Below, one piece after another: positions 7,609 through 15,962 of a DNA stretch of 64,000 bases. Each line of letters begins with the position of its first letter. Positions within the stretch are counted from its first letter, which is position 1. A model generated the notes under the pieces. It saw only the letters and a list, made by a program, of their open reading frames with translations. It had not been told where the DNA came from and did no database searches. The DNA is from Rhodospirillales bacterium. Lineage in GTDB: Bacteria > Pseudomonadota > Alphaproteobacteria > Rhodospirillales > Casp-alpha2. Location of the stretch: assembly GCA_017644185.1 (NCBI GenBank), contig JAEPMA010000002.1, positions 429,229 through 493,228 of the forward strand. The letters are read 5' to 3'. The position numbers and the translations under genes are program-made.

Positions 7609-8841
7609 ATGGATCAAGTACAAGAAACAGCAGACCAAGCTGCCCTGACGTTCAACGCGACCCGGCGCCGCTTCGCCGGACTTCTGGTCGTGAATGCGCT
7701 ACTGACCCTGGTCACACTCGGGATTTACCGGTTCTGGGCCAAGACCAACATCCGCCGATTTTTCTGGCGCAATGTATCGTTCCTGGACGATCCCCTGGAA
7801 TACACCGGCACCGGCGGTGAGTTGTTCGTCGGCTTCCTGATCGTCATCGCCGTGCTTTTCCCATTGGGCCTGGTCTACGGCGCCATCAACACCCTTGTGC
7901 CGCCGCACCACCCGGAAATGCATGTCGCGCTCGAAGTCCTTTATTACGTCGTGCTGTTCGCGCTTTTGCAGATCGGCTTCTACCGCATGTGGCGCTATCG
8001 GATGAGCCGGACCCGCTGGCGCGGCGTCAGGTTCGGCCTCGACGGATCAACGTGGTCGTATCTCAAGCTCGCGGCGGGATGGACGGTCTTGACGGTCCTC
8101 ACGCTCGGGTTGGCCTACCCCTTCATGCAGATCGACCTTTGGCGCTATCAGGTCCGCCACACGCGTCTGGGCGACCTGGCGTTCCGGTTCGAGGGAAGTG
8201 CACGCACCCTTTTGCCGGCATGGGCACCTGTGTTCGCGGCGATCCTGATCAACGCGGGGTTCGCATTATGGGCGGTCATGGAGTTTGGGTTCGGCACACG
8301 GGTCGATTTCAATTCTCTCGACACCGCGCAGCGCGACGCCGTCGCGATTGTCGGGGGTCTGATTCTTTTGACCGATGCGCTCGGGTTATTCGGTTTTATG
8401 TTTTACCGGGTGCGCCAGGCGCGCCTGCAGATCGGTGGGCTCAGGCTCGGCGAGGCGTCCTTCCGCTCGCGGCTTCCGTTCTGGTGGCTGTTCCTGGTCG
8501 GCGTGATATGCATCATCATGATCCTGGCGGCGTTCGCGGCACTCCTGGGTGTGTTCGCGCCGTCGCTGATCGGGGCCGGCCAGCAACTCCGATACGGCGG
8601 CCCGGCGGACGCCCGGATGATCTCCGATCTCACCGGATTTGCCGTCGCCGGATTCGTGACGCTGGTTCTACTGATCCCCTTCGTCTGGACCCTGATTTTC
8701 CGCTTCGAGATTGTCAAACAGCTCGTCAAGACGACCACAGTCGACAACCCGCATGTGCTGGAGCACGCCGTACAGACCGCGAGCACCGGCCCGCGAACCG
8801 GCGAGGGGTTGGCCGACGCGCTCGACATCGGCGGTTTTTGA
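7609..8841 (+). CDS. DUF898 (YjgN family) membrane protein
   Basis: Inner-membrane protein of 410 residues. It has two to three copies of the YjgN/DUF898 unit, each with a short soluble patch (FNATRRRFAGLL; YRFWAKTNIRRFFWRNV; YRMWRYRMSRTRW) followed by paired helices. The function of this family is unknown. The frame is open from 7567, but the ATG at 7609 (MDQVQE) starts the conserved part. The next gene on the same strand is an M48 peptidase, a pairing that also occurs in other proteobacteria as far as I recall. Confidence 0.85.
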   Translation: MDQVQETADQAALTFNATRRRFAGLLVVNALLTLVTLGIYRFWAKTNIRRFFWRNVSFLDDPLEYTGTGGELFVGFLIVIAVLFPLGLVYGAINTLVPPHHPEMHVALEVLYYVVLFALLQIGFYRMWRYRMSRTRWRGVRFGLDGSTWSYLKLAAGWTVLTVLTLGLAYPFMQIDLWRYQVRHTRLGDLAFRFEGSARTLLPAWAPVFAAILINAGFALWAVMEFGFGTRVDFNSLDTAQRDAVAIVGGLILLTDALGLFGFMFYRVRQARLQIGGLRLGEASFRSRLPFWWLFLVGVICIIMILAAFAALLGVFAPSLIGAGQQLRYGGPADARMISDLTGFAVAGFVTLVLLIPFVWTLIFRFEIVKQLVKTTTVDNPHVLEHAVQTASTGPRTGEGLADALDIGGF

Positions 8842-8881
8842 CCTTGCCCACCTGCGTCCTTTCGTTGCGTACTCTTTCGTT

Positions 8882-8908
8882 GTCATCCCCGCGAAAGCGG
8901 GGACCCAG
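8882..8908 (+). repeat. Palindromic repeat, copy D
   Basis: Forward copy, with arms CCCCGC-GAAA-GCGGGG flanked by GTCAT and ACCCAG. It forms an inverted pair with copy E across an 11-nt linker and lies between the DUF898 and M48 genes. Confidence 0.85.
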
Positions 8909-8919
8909 AGCAACCATTC

Positions 8920-8946
8920 CTAGGTTCCCGCTTTCGCGGGAATGAC
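8920..8946 (-). repeat. Palindromic repeat, copy E
   Basis: Reverse copy with arms TTCCCGC-TTTC-GCGGGAA. It ends 14 bp before the putative TTG start of the M48 gene, so a hairpin here sits in the mRNA just before the ribosome site. Together with copy D it could form a large cruciform of about 65 bp. Confidence 0.85.
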
Positions 8947-8959
8947 AAGGTAGCAAAAA

Positions 8960-10048
8960 TTGGCCATTCCGCTTCACTACAATGACGGCCAGACGGCGCT
9001 CCGGCGCAAGGCGCTCGCCGAGATTTCGGGCAACGACCTCGTTATCTCGGATCAGGTCTATCGGGAGCTGGCGCGCTGGCCCCTTGATGACATCCGCTAT
9101 GTCGATAACGCGCACCGCCGCCCGCCGATCCGCCTGAGATTGAACAACACCGACGCCCGTATAACGCTGAACATCAACGACGATGGCGGATGGCTTACGC
9201 ACAAGTGCCCCAACCTGACGAAGCGCGACAGCGGTGCCGTCCGATGGCCGACATGGGTCGCGGCCGGCATTCTCGCCGCAGCCTCGATCGCGGGTATTTT
9301 CGTCTTTCTTTTGCCCGCCGCATCGAGCGCCATCGTCGGCCTGGTCCCGCCCGCGTTGGAACAGAACATCGGCAAAGCCGCGCGCGATCAGCTGTTCCAG
9401 CTCTTCGGACGCATGCGCGACACGACGAGACATATCGAATGCACGAACCCGCGCGCTTTCGGGATTCTGCAAAAGCGCGCCGACGAATTGGCGAACCTGA
9501 TGGAAACGCCCTTCCCCGTCCGCGTCAGCGTCGTCCGCCTGCCGGTCGCCAATGCGCTGGCGTTGCCGGGCGGCGAAGTCGTGATCCTCTCCGGGTTATT
9601 GGACAAAGCCGAGAGCGGCGACGAGGTCATCGGGGTGCTCGCCCATGAGATCGCTCACGTCGCCCGGCGCGACCCGTTGCAGGTGTCGATCAAGCAGACG
9701 GGCGCCACGCTTATGGTCAGCCTGATCGTCGGTGACGTGTTCGGCGGCGCTGCGCTCGGCGGGCTCGCCGCCAACCTGATCGAGACCGGCTATAGCCGCG
9801 ATGCCGAGGCCGCCGCCGACTTTCTCGCCGTCACCGCGCTCAATCAATTGGGTCTGACGGCTTTGCCTCTGGCCAACTTCGTCGCACGCATCGAGAAGGA
9901 GACACCGCTTGCCGGTGTCGTGCCGTCGTTCCTGAACACCCACCCGAGCGGCGAAAACCGGGCGCGCGATATCCGTGACCTGTCGCAGGGCGTGGGCCGC
10001 ACGATGAGCGGCTACGAATGGGATGCGCTCCGCAAAATCTGCGAATAA
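8960..10048 (+). CDS. M48 family zinc metalloprotease
   Basis: Membrane-anchored peptidase of 362 residues. A soluble N-terminal region of about 95 residues precedes one membrane segment (about 97-125); the peptidase domain follows. HEIAH at 229-233 provides two zinc ligands and the catalytic Glu; E283 in SRDAEAAAD is the expected third ligand. This resembles Oma1/BepA/HtpX-like proteases of the envelope. The start is a TTG at 8960 with AAGG nine bases upstream; there is no earlier ATG in frame. A second, hydrophobic stretch at 250-275 may insert in the membrane. Confidence 0.88.
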   Translation: MAIPLHYNDGQTALRRKALAEISGNDLVISDQVYRELARWPLDDIRYVDNAHRRPPIRLRLNNTDARITLNINDDGGWLTHKCPNLTKRDSGAVRWPTWVAAGILAAASIAGIFVFLLPAASSAIVGLVPPALEQNIGKAARDQLFQLFGRMRDTTRHIECTNPRAFGILQKRADELANLMETPFPVRVSVVRLPVANALALPGGEVVILSGLLDKAESGDEVIGVLAHEIAHVARRDPLQVSIKQTGATLMVSLIVGDVFGGAALGGLAANLIETGYSRDAEAAADFLAVTALNQLGLTALPLANFVARIEKETPLAGVVPSFLNTHPSGENRARDIRDLSQGVGRTMSGYEWDALRKICE

Positions 10049-10182
10049 CAGGGTTAATATAAAAATAGGTCGGGTGTGCGACCGATCACAGACGCCTTAG
10101 CTGCCTTCGACTTTAATGGTTAACGTCCAGACTTGAGATCGCGTCCAGAACGGGTGCGGCTCCAAGACAAAAGGAGGCAGTT

Positions 10183-10311
10183 ATGAAGTTACGAATGAAA
10201 GAAATCATGAACGAAACTGTCGGTGCCGCCCTTGGTACGAGTGTCGGCGTCTGCGTGATCGGTTACGGCGCTCTCAGCCTGATCACCAACAGTCTTGAGG
10301 TTTTGTTCTAG
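10183..10311 (+). CDS. Small hydrophobic protein, 42 residues
   Basis: Short frame preceded by a near-ideal ribosome site (AAGGAGG, 5 nt before the ATG). The predicted product begins MKLRMKEIMNE and continues with an uncharged stretch of about 25 residues (VGAALGTSVGVCVIGYGALSL...) likely to be one membrane helix. I recognise no family. Upstream, 10113-10123 reads TTAATGGTTAA, which contains a CtrA-type half-site on the minus strand. The ribosome site and helical pattern support a real gene, but conservation could not be tested. Confidence 0.55.
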   Translation: MKLRMKEIMNETVGAALGTSVGVCVIGYGALSLITNSLEVLF

Positions 10312-10369
10312 GAAATCTTGAGGCCCGTTCAGGACGTCCGATAACGGGAATGCGCGCAATCTGAAAAGA

Positions 10370-10702
10370 CTATCCGCGCAATGCACCTGGGCCCAGGGCA
10401 CGGACCGCGTCCCGGAACTCCTGTCTGCATTTCTCTTCGTCTTCGCTTTCCGCGAACTGCAGGGCAAAGCCCTCCGGGATGCGGCGGGCCACGTAGCCTT
10501 GCCGGTGGCCGAAGCCCTCCATATGCATTTCCACGAATTGATTGTTCTCGAAGATGCTCTGCGGCATACCCGTGACGGCGGCGCCGGTCTCGGAGACATC
10601 CTGAAGATCACCCTCGAACGCCTGGCCAGCAACGCTGCCCTTGACGCGCGCATCGACGACGTAGCGCTCGGCGGCGCGGCTATCGTCTCTAAAATGACCC
10701 AT
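10370..10702 (-). CDS. PilZ domain protein
   Basis: Single-domain protein of 110 residues, probably a cyclic-di-GMP receptor. It has RAAERYVVDARV near the N-terminus (the RxxxR half) and DVSETGAAV (the D/NxSxxG half), which together form the PilZ ligand site, followed by beta-strand-rich sequence. The frame extends to a GTG at 10720, but GGAGG lies inside that extension, 8 nt before the ATG at 10702, so the ATG is taken as the start. No motility or exopolysaccharide genes are adjacent. Confidence 0.75.
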   Translation of the reverse strand: MGHFRDDSRAAERYVVDARVKGSVAGQAFEGDLQDVSETGAAVTGMPQSIFENNQFVEMHMEGFGHRQGYVARRIPEGFALQFAESEDEEKCRQEFRDAVRALGPGALRG

Positions 10703-10802
10703 GTCCCGGACCTCCACCAACAGGCTTAACCCCGGTCTTTCTATACCACGGTTCCACAGATCGGGGCAGATCCCGCTTCAAGGATCGGGTTCGGGGGTGA
10801 AC

Positions 10803-11852
10803 TCACCCTTCCGGGGCGTGGCCGATGATCCGGGTGTGGCGCTCGACGTACTTGTCCCAGACCGAAGGATTGACGAGGCGCGGCGCGCGCTTGCCGTTCA
10901 GGACATCGATCCATTGTTCGGCGCCCCACTTCGCCATGTTGTAGTTGCAGACATCGGTGATGCCCGCCGCGTGCGGCGTCATCAGGACGTTCTGGAACTG
11001 CATCAGCGGATGGCCCGGTCCCGGCGGCTCGTCGTTGAAGACATCGACCCCGGCGCCGTCCATCTGACCGTTGGCGAGGGCCGCGACAAGTGCGTCCTCG
11101 TCGTGGACATAGTGACGTGCGGTGGTGATGAAATACGCCGACGGCTTCATCATCGCGAAGGCTTCCTTACCGATCATGCCGCGCGTCTCGTTGGTCAGCG
11201 GGCAGTGCACGGAAATGAAGTCCGACGTCCGGAACAGGGTTTCGAAATCGACCTTCGTCGCGTGGCGGTCGGCGAAATCCTGATCCGAGATATAGGGATC
11301 AAAGGCGATGACATTCATATCAAGGGCATGCTTGGCGATCTTCGCCGTACGCCGGCCGATCTGACCCAGACCGACGATACCGAGCGTCTTGCCCGTCGTC
11401 TCGAGACCGGGATAGCTCATCCTGTCGAGGCCGGGGGCTTCGCGCATCATCCGGTCGTGGCGGATCATGTTCTTGCCCAGCGCCAAGATCATGCCGATGG
11501 CGTGCTGCGCGACGCTGTCGGAATTCGCGCCCGAATTGTTCATCACCATTATGCCCAAGTCCGTCGCCGCGGCGTCGTCGCAGGCATCAAAACCAGCGCC
11601 CAGGGACGCCACCGCAAGCAGGTTCGGGCATTTTTCCATGAACGCCCTGTCCGGACGCCAGCGTGGCTGCATTTCGGTCTTGGCGAGCATCTGGTAGCCG
11701 TGCGCGCTTTTCATGACTTCGAAGACCTTGTCTTCGTCGTCGTCCTGTTCCAGGCGGATCAGTTCTATCCCCGGAGCGTTCTCGAGAATCTCAACAGCGA
11801 CGGGATGAGCCCAGTTCTCGAAGTAAACAAGGCGTCGGATGTTATCGTTCAT
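10803..11852 (-). CDS. D-isomer-specific 2-hydroxyacid dehydrogenase
   Basis: NAD-dependent oxidoreductase of 349 residues. The nucleotide-binding loop is GLGQIG at 161-166, followed by D185 at the strand end. Catalytic triad residues fit R246 (TTARH), E275 (VFNDEPP) and H294 (TPHAAG). It resembles phosphoglycerate or hydroxypyruvate reductase relatives, but the N-terminal half is divergent and the substrate cannot be assigned. It stands alone between the PilZ gene and the guanidine locus. Confidence 0.85.
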   Translation of the reverse strand: MNDNIRRLVYFENWAHPVAVEILENAPGIELIRLEQDDDEDKVFEVMKSAHGYQMLAKTEMQPRWRPDRAFMEKCPNLLAVASLGAGFDACDDAAATDLGIMVMNNSGANSDSVAQHAIGMILALGKNMIRHDRMMREAPGLDRMSYPGLETTGKTLGIVGLGQIGRRTAKIAKHALDMNVIAFDPYISDQDFADRHATKVDFETLFRTSDFISVHCPLTNETRGMIGKEAFAMMKPSAYFITTARHYVHDEDALVAALANGQMDGAGVDVFNDEPPGPGHPLMQFQNVLMTPHAAGITDVCNYNMAKWGAEQWIDVLNGKRAPRLVNPSVWDKYVERHTRIIGHAPEG

Positions 11853-11969
11853 TTTCTTATGTCTCCCCTAAGAGGGGCATAAAGTGCTGCGCCGCCGCCG
11901 GATGGTCAAGCACGGGCAAACCCGAATTACCTTGCCCGCGGCATTAAGTGTTGCTACTTCCCTCCGCAA

Positions 11970-12018
11970 GGCGACGACGCCCTCAATCAATCTGAGCAAA
12001 CAAACCGGGACGGCCCGG
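11970..12018 (+). promoter_or_regulatory. Guanidine-II (mini-ykkC) riboswitch
   Basis: Two small hairpins each with an ACGR tetraloop: P1 GGCG-ACGA-CGCC at 11970-11981 and P2 CCGGG-ACGG-CCCGG at 12005-12018, joined by a 23-nt linker. This is the defining form of the guanidine-II class, and the gene directly downstream is a SugE/Gdx exporter, the standard target. An alternative fold is visible: CGGCCC (12011-12016) is complementary to GGGCCG (12034-12039), which overlaps the ribosome site GGAGGG. An inner CTTC/GAAG pairing supports it. Guanidine binding to P2 would free the ribosome site, i.e. translational activation. Confidence 0.9.
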
Positions 12019-12043
12019 CTCTTCAATGAAGGAGGGCCGAGTT

Positions 12044-12370
12044 ATGGCTTGGTTATATCTTTTACTTGCCGGCGTGCTCGAAGTCGCCTGGGCAGTGTCG
12101 ATGAAACACTCCGACGGATTTTCACGTCTCGGGCCAAGCGCTCTGACCATCGGGTTGATGACCGTTAGTTTCGGGATGCTGGCACTCGCCATGCGGACGT
12201 TGCCGCTGAGCGTTGCCTACACCGTCTGGACTGGCATCGGCGCCGTAGGTGCGTTTGTTGTCGGCGTAAGTCTGCTCGGCGAGCACCTCAGCCCCATGCG
12301 CGCGGTCGCTGCCGTATTGATCGTCACGGGTGTCGTGATGTTCAAGATATCGTCACCCGCACAGCACTAA
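12044..12370 (+). CDS. sugE: Guanidinium exporter SugE/Gdx (SMR family)
   Basis: Small multidrug resistance family protein of 108 residues with four membrane helices. It has the conserved membrane Glu at position 13 (LLAGVLEVAW) and the WTGIGAVGAFVVG segment typical of the SugE/Gdx branch rather than EmrE. Family members exchange guanidinium for protons. The ATG at 12044 is chosen because AAGGAGGG lies 7 nt upstream; an ATG 18 bp earlier lies before this site. The guanidine-II riboswitch immediately upstream confirms the substrate. Confidence 0.93.
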   Translation: MAWLYLLLAGVLEVAWAVSMKHSDGFSRLGPSALTIGLMTVSFGMLALAMRTLPLSVAYTVWTGIGAVGAFVVGVSLLGEHLSPMRAVAAVLIVTGVVMFKISSPAQH

Positions 12371-13248
12371 GTGGCGGCGATGGCATGCGCCATTTCGGCG
12401 ATGCGCTGGATGATCGGGCGCGACGGATCGGCGATATAGCTGGCGGTGTAGTTCAAGGGCGTCGGATGCCAGTCGTTCTCGATCTCGATCAGACGCCCAT
12501 CGGCGAGCGCGTTGGCGGCGAACACACGCGGAATGCAGGCGATGCCGACGCCACGTTCGGCCATTCTGAGGATCGCCGACAGCGATGTCGACGGGAACAG
12601 CCGGGGGGCTTCGCCGGTGCGCGCGCGGATCGCCTCGTTGATCTCGAAATAGGGCCGCGTGTTCTGCGGGAAGGTGAGAATCGGAAACTGCCTCATCTGA
12701 TCAAGGGACATTTGTTTCGCCGACGTCTCCCCGGCCTTCGGGCGCACGGCCCAGATCAGGGGGTAGTCACTTAGGGGGGTGTTCGTCACCGTGTATTCCG
12801 ACACCGGCCCTAAAAGGAATGCGATGTCAATGGTGTGCTCGACCAGGAAGTTGCGCAGGTTGGCCGTGACGTCGACCGAGATTTCAATGTCCAAAGCCGG
12901 GTAGGTATCGCGCAGTTCCGCCAAGAGATCGGATAACCAGGTCTGCACGATGGTCTCCGACACCCCAAGCCGAAGCACGCCCGATACCTCTGCCGGCACC
13001 CCGGCGCGCTCGCGCATCGCCTGGACGTTGGCGAGCGTGTCCTCCGCAAGCCCGATCAGGTCGCGGCCGGCGGCGGTTAATCGCACCTCACCCGCATCGC
13101 GCGTAAACAGCTCGGTCCGCAATTCATCTTCGAGATTGGCGATTCGACTGGAGATCGCCGGCTGAGTCGTGAACAGACGTTCGGCCGTTTTCGAGAAACT
13201 ACCGAGGCGTGCAACCCAGAGGAACGCCTCCAACTGTTTGAGATTCAT
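12367..13248 (-). CDS. LysR family transcriptional regulator
   Basis: 293 residues with the N-terminal winged HTH at about 1-60 (MNLKQLEAFLWVARLGSFSKTAERLFTTQPAISSRIANLE) and a C-terminal periplasmic-binding-like effector domain. It is divergent from the DUF1445/TRAP/oxoprolinase set with 156 bp between starts, the usual arrangement for a LysR activator of the neighbouring operon. The effector is probably the transported or hydrolysed compound. Its 3' end overlaps sugE by 4 bp in convergent orientation. Confidence 0.92.
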   Translation of the reverse strand: MNLKQLEAFLWVARLGSFSKTAERLFTTQPAISSRIANLEDELRTELFTRDAGEVRLTAAGRDLIGLAEDTLANVQAMRERAGVPAEVSGVLRLGVSETIVQTWLSDLLAELRDTYPALDIEISVDVTANLRNFLVEHTIDIAFLLGPVSEYTVTNTPLSDYPLIWAVRPKAGETSAKQMSLDQMRQFPILTFPQNTRPYFEINEAIRARTGEAPRLFPSTSLSAILRMAERGVGIACIPRVFAANALADGRLIEIENDWHPTPLNYTASYIADPSRPIIQRIAEMAHAIAAT

Positions 13249-13302
13249 GACTTAATCCCCGCCCCAACGCAGCTGGAGCGGTTATAAAATAAATCTATAA
13301 AC

Positions 13303-13328
13303 AAGTCTAAAAAATATAAATTAGACTT
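13303..13328. promoter_or_regulatory. Inverted repeat, candidate LysR operator
   Basis: Perfect 8-bp arms AAGTCTAA (13303-13310) and TTAGACTT (13321-13328) separated by 10 AT-rich bases. An outer pair AAATCTA (13291-13297) and TAGATTT (13347-13353) has the same axis. It lies between the divergent LysR and DUF1445 genes, 55 bp before the LysR start and 77 bp before the DUF1445 start, where an activator site is expected. Confidence 0.6.
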
Positions 13329-13404
13329 TTCACCCTTCATATTGCTTAGATTTCTATCGACAGAAGCCGACAGATAGGTTGGCATAGAGAAATTGGGGGG
13401 TAGC

Positions 13405-14259
13405 ATGGGCAACGTCGCAGAAGCCCAAAGGGCCGTTTCGTACATGTCGTATGCCGACTTCGCGGGGATGACCGCCGCCGAAGCGCGTTCGCATTTCCGT
13501 GAAGGAAAGTACATCGGCCACACCGCCGGGATCGCACCCGGCATGCTGCAGGGGAACGTCGTCATCCTGCCGGCGGAGTACGCCCTCGACTTCGCAAGAT
13601 ACTGCCAGCGCAATCCGCAACCGTGCCCGTTGATCGGCGTCTCGGATACCGGCGATGCGATGATGCGCACACTGGGAGACGATATCGACATCCGAACGGA
13701 CGTGCCGGCTTATCGAATTTATGAGAACGGTGAACTGGTCGACGAGGTCGCCGACATCCGTCATATGTGGCGCGACGATTTCGTCGCTTTCGCCATCGGT
13801 TGCTCATTCACGTTCGAAGACGCCTTGATCGCCGACGGCATACGGCTGCGTCATATCGACGAAGACCGCACCGTCGGCATGTTCATCACCAACATCGAAA
13901 CCGAAAAAGCGGGCCCGTTTTCCGGCGGCACCGTCGTATCGATGCGTCCGCTAACGGTCGAAAACGCGATTCGCGCCAGCGCCATCTGCGCGCGCTTCCC
14001 GCATGCGCACGGCCAGCCCGTCCATATGGGCGATCCGGCGGCGATCGGCATCAAGGACATCAACGCCCCGGACTGGGGCGACAAAACCGACTTCAGGGAC
14101 GGCGAAATTCCCGTCTTCTGGGCCTGCGGCGTGACGCCGCAAAATGCTGTCAGATCGGCGAAGCCGTCGATCTGCATCACCCACGCCCCCGGCAGGATGC
14201 TGGTAACGGACGTTCCGGCCTGGGCAACGGATTCCAAAAAACCAAACTCATCAAACTAA
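13405..14259 (+). CDS. DUF1445 protein (putative hydro-lyase / D-glutamate cyclase family)
   Basis: 284-residue soluble protein. The blocks VSYMSYADFAGMTAAEARSHFR, GIAPGMLQGNVVILP, FRD...GCSFTFEDAL and CGVTPQNAVRSAKPSICITHAPGRMLVTD match the YcsI/DUF1445 family. Its mammalian relative converts D-glutamate and 5-oxo-D-proline into each other. Being first in an operon with a TRAP importer and an oxoprolinase, it probably handles the D-isomer or a related lactam. The ATG at 13405 follows a G-rich ribosome site; a TTG 12 bp upstream is less likely. Confidence 0.85.
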   Translation: MGNVAEAQRAVSYMSYADFAGMTAAEARSHFREGKYIGHTAGIAPGMLQGNVVILPAEYALDFARYCQRNPQPCPLIGVSDTGDAMMRTLGDDIDIRTDVPAYRIYENGELVDEVADIRHMWRDDFVAFAIGCSFTFEDALIADGIRLRHIDEDRTVGMFITNIETEKAGPFSGGTVVSMRPLTVENAIRASAICARFPHAHGQPVHMGDPAAIGIKDINAPDWGDKTDFRDGEIPVFWACGVTPQNAVRSAKPSICITHAPGRMLVTDVPAWATDSKKPNSSN

Positions 14260-14273
14260 GGGAGACTTACAGT

Positions 14274-15323
14274 ATGAGACGTCTAAAAACCATCGGACTT
14301 GCCTGCGCCTTCGGCATCGCGGCCATGACGGCCACGAGCCCGGCCAGCGCCGCCGACGTGACCATCAAGGCGGTCGGCACGTGGGGCAACCTCACCAACT
14401 ACCAGAAACACGAAGGCCCGTTCTGGAACGAAGTCATCGGCAAAGCGTCCGGCGGCTCCATCAAGGGCGAGATCAAGCCGCAGACCGATCTCGGCCTGAA
14501 AGGTTTCGAAATCATGCGCCTGCTGAAGCAGGGCGTGTTCAACTACGCGCACGGCGTGATGGGTTACGTCTCGGCTGAAAACGCCATGTTCGACGGTGTC
14601 GATCTGTCGTCGCTGGCGCAGGACATCGGCACGGCACGTAAAGTTGTCGATGCCTACATGCCGGTCATGCAGAAGAAGTTCGAAGAAATTTACGACTCGA
14701 AACTGATGCAACTGTATCCGTTCCCGAGCCAGAACCTCTGGTGCAACGCCGAGATCAACTCGATCGACGACCTGAAGGGTAAGAAAATCCGTACTTATAC
14801 GGCCTCGCTTGCAGACTTCGTTCAGGGCGTCGGCGGCACGTCGGTCACCGTGGCGTTCGCGGAAGTCATCCCGGCGCTGCAGAAAGGCGTTGTCGACTGC
14901 GGCATCACCGGCACCATGCCGGCCTATAACGCCAAATGGTACCAGGCCGCGACCCACGCCTACACCATGCGCGTTGGCTGGGGTATGGCGTTCGGCGCGA
15001 TCAACCTGAAGACGTGGAACAGCCTGTCCGCCGATCAGCAGAAACTGCTGACCGACGAAGTCAACAAGCTGACGGACCGCATGTGGGAAGAAACCGCCAA
15101 GGAAGACGCGCTGGCGATCCAGTGCCTGACCGGCAAGGAATGCCCGCTCGGCCCGAACGGCGGCATGAAGCTCGTTGAACCGTCGGCGGAAGACATCAAG
15201 AAGCAGCAGAAGATCGCTCAGGATGTCGTCGTCAAGAATTGGGCGGACCGTTGCAGCGCCGAGTGCGTTGAAACGTGGAACAAAGTTGTCGGCCCGATCG
15301 TCAACATCACCGCCAAGAAATAA
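14274..15323 (+). CDS. dctP: TRAP transporter substrate-binding protein (DctP family)
   Basis: Periplasmic receptor of 349 residues with a signal peptide (about 1-27, cleavage after SPASA-A). The middle has the DctP helix KGKKIRTYTASLADFVQGVGGTSVTVAFAEVIPALQKGVVDCGITG, in which the carboxylate-binding Arg of the family fits R in KIRT. Cysteines near the C-terminus (QCLTGKEC, RCSAEC) could form disulfides. The gene is followed by DctQ and DctM. Ribosome site GGGAG precedes the ATG at 14274. Substrate inferred from neighbours: 5-oxoproline or another cyclic amide acid. Confidence 0.92.
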   Translation: MRRLKTIGLACAFGIAAMTATSPASAADVTIKAVGTWGNLTNYQKHEGPFWNEVIGKASGGSIKGEIKPQTDLGLKGFEIMRLLKQGVFNYAHGVMGYVSAENAMFDGVDLSSLAQDIGTARKVVDAYMPVMQKKFEEIYDSKLMQLYPFPSQNLWCNAEINSIDDLKGKKIRTYTASLADFVQGVGGTSVTVAFAEVIPALQKGVVDCGITGTMPAYNAKWYQAATHAYTMRVGWGMAFGAINLKTWNSLSADQQKLLTDEVNKLTDRMWEETAKEDALAIQCLTGKECPLGPNGGMKLVEPSAEDIKKQQKIAQDVVVKNWADRCSAECVETWNKVVGPIVNITAKK

Positions 15324-15385
15324 GTCTGGCTAACCGCTGGCCGGGAGAGTTTTTCTCCCGGCCAGTAATTTCCTGGAGCACGCTC

Positions 15386-15952
15386 GTGAATATTCTCGAT
15401 AAGACCTTGAAAGGCCTGGACGGGCTCGCCTTGCGCCTGGTTTGGCTGGGTGGCGCGCTTCTGGTGATTGCCGCGCTGATCGTCACCGTCGATGTCATCC
15501 TGCGCAAGATTTTCAACATTTCCATGGCCGGTTCCGACGAACTGTCGGGGTATGCCTTCGGCATCGCCACCAGCCTGTCACTGACCTATGCATTGCTGCA
15601 TCGCTCGAATATGCGGGTCGACGCGCTTTATCAACATTTACCGATTTGGCTGCGGAGCGTTCTCGACATTCTCGGCAATATTCTGTTGCTGACCTTTATC
15701 GGTTACGTGACCTACCGCGCGTCGTCATTGCTGCTCGACACCTACGCCAACCAGTCGCGGTCCATTTCACCGCTGCAGACGCCGCTCGCCATTCCGCAAA
15801 CGGCATGGTTCGCCGGGCTTGTCCTGTTCGTGGTCACCGGCGCCGTCATGACCATTTCGTCCATCATCTCACTGTTCAAACGCGATTGGGTCGCCATCCA
15901 CAAGTTGATGGGCATCAAATCGCTCGACGAACAGATCGAAGAAGAAAGCTGA
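15386..15952 (+). CDS. dctQ: TRAP transporter small permease (DctQ)
   Basis: 188-residue membrane protein with four hydrophobic helices, matching DctQ. The DELSGYAFGIATSLSLTYALLHRSNMRVDALY region is the conserved core of this subunit. The start is a GTG at 15386 with GGAG eight bases upstream; no ATG fits. Works with the adjacent DctM and DctP. Confidence 0.9.
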   Translation: MNILDKTLKGLDGLALRLVWLGGALLVIAALIVTVDVILRKIFNISMAGSDELSGYAFGIATSLSLTYALLHRSNMRVDALYQHLPIWLRSVLDILGNILLLTFIGYVTYRASSLLLDTYANQSRSISPLQTPLAIPQTAWFAGLVLFVVTGAVMTISSIISLFKRDWVAIHKLMGIKSLDEQIEEES

Positions 15953-15962
15953 GACCGCCGCC

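Noticed and set aside
10701..11882. Open frame of about 390 codons on the plus strand
   Set aside because: It is antisense to the 2-hydroxyacid dehydrogenase, which has complete nucleotide-binding and catalytic motifs; the antisense product has no recognisable domain and is rich in Arg, His and Asp as expected for shadows in GC-rich DNA.
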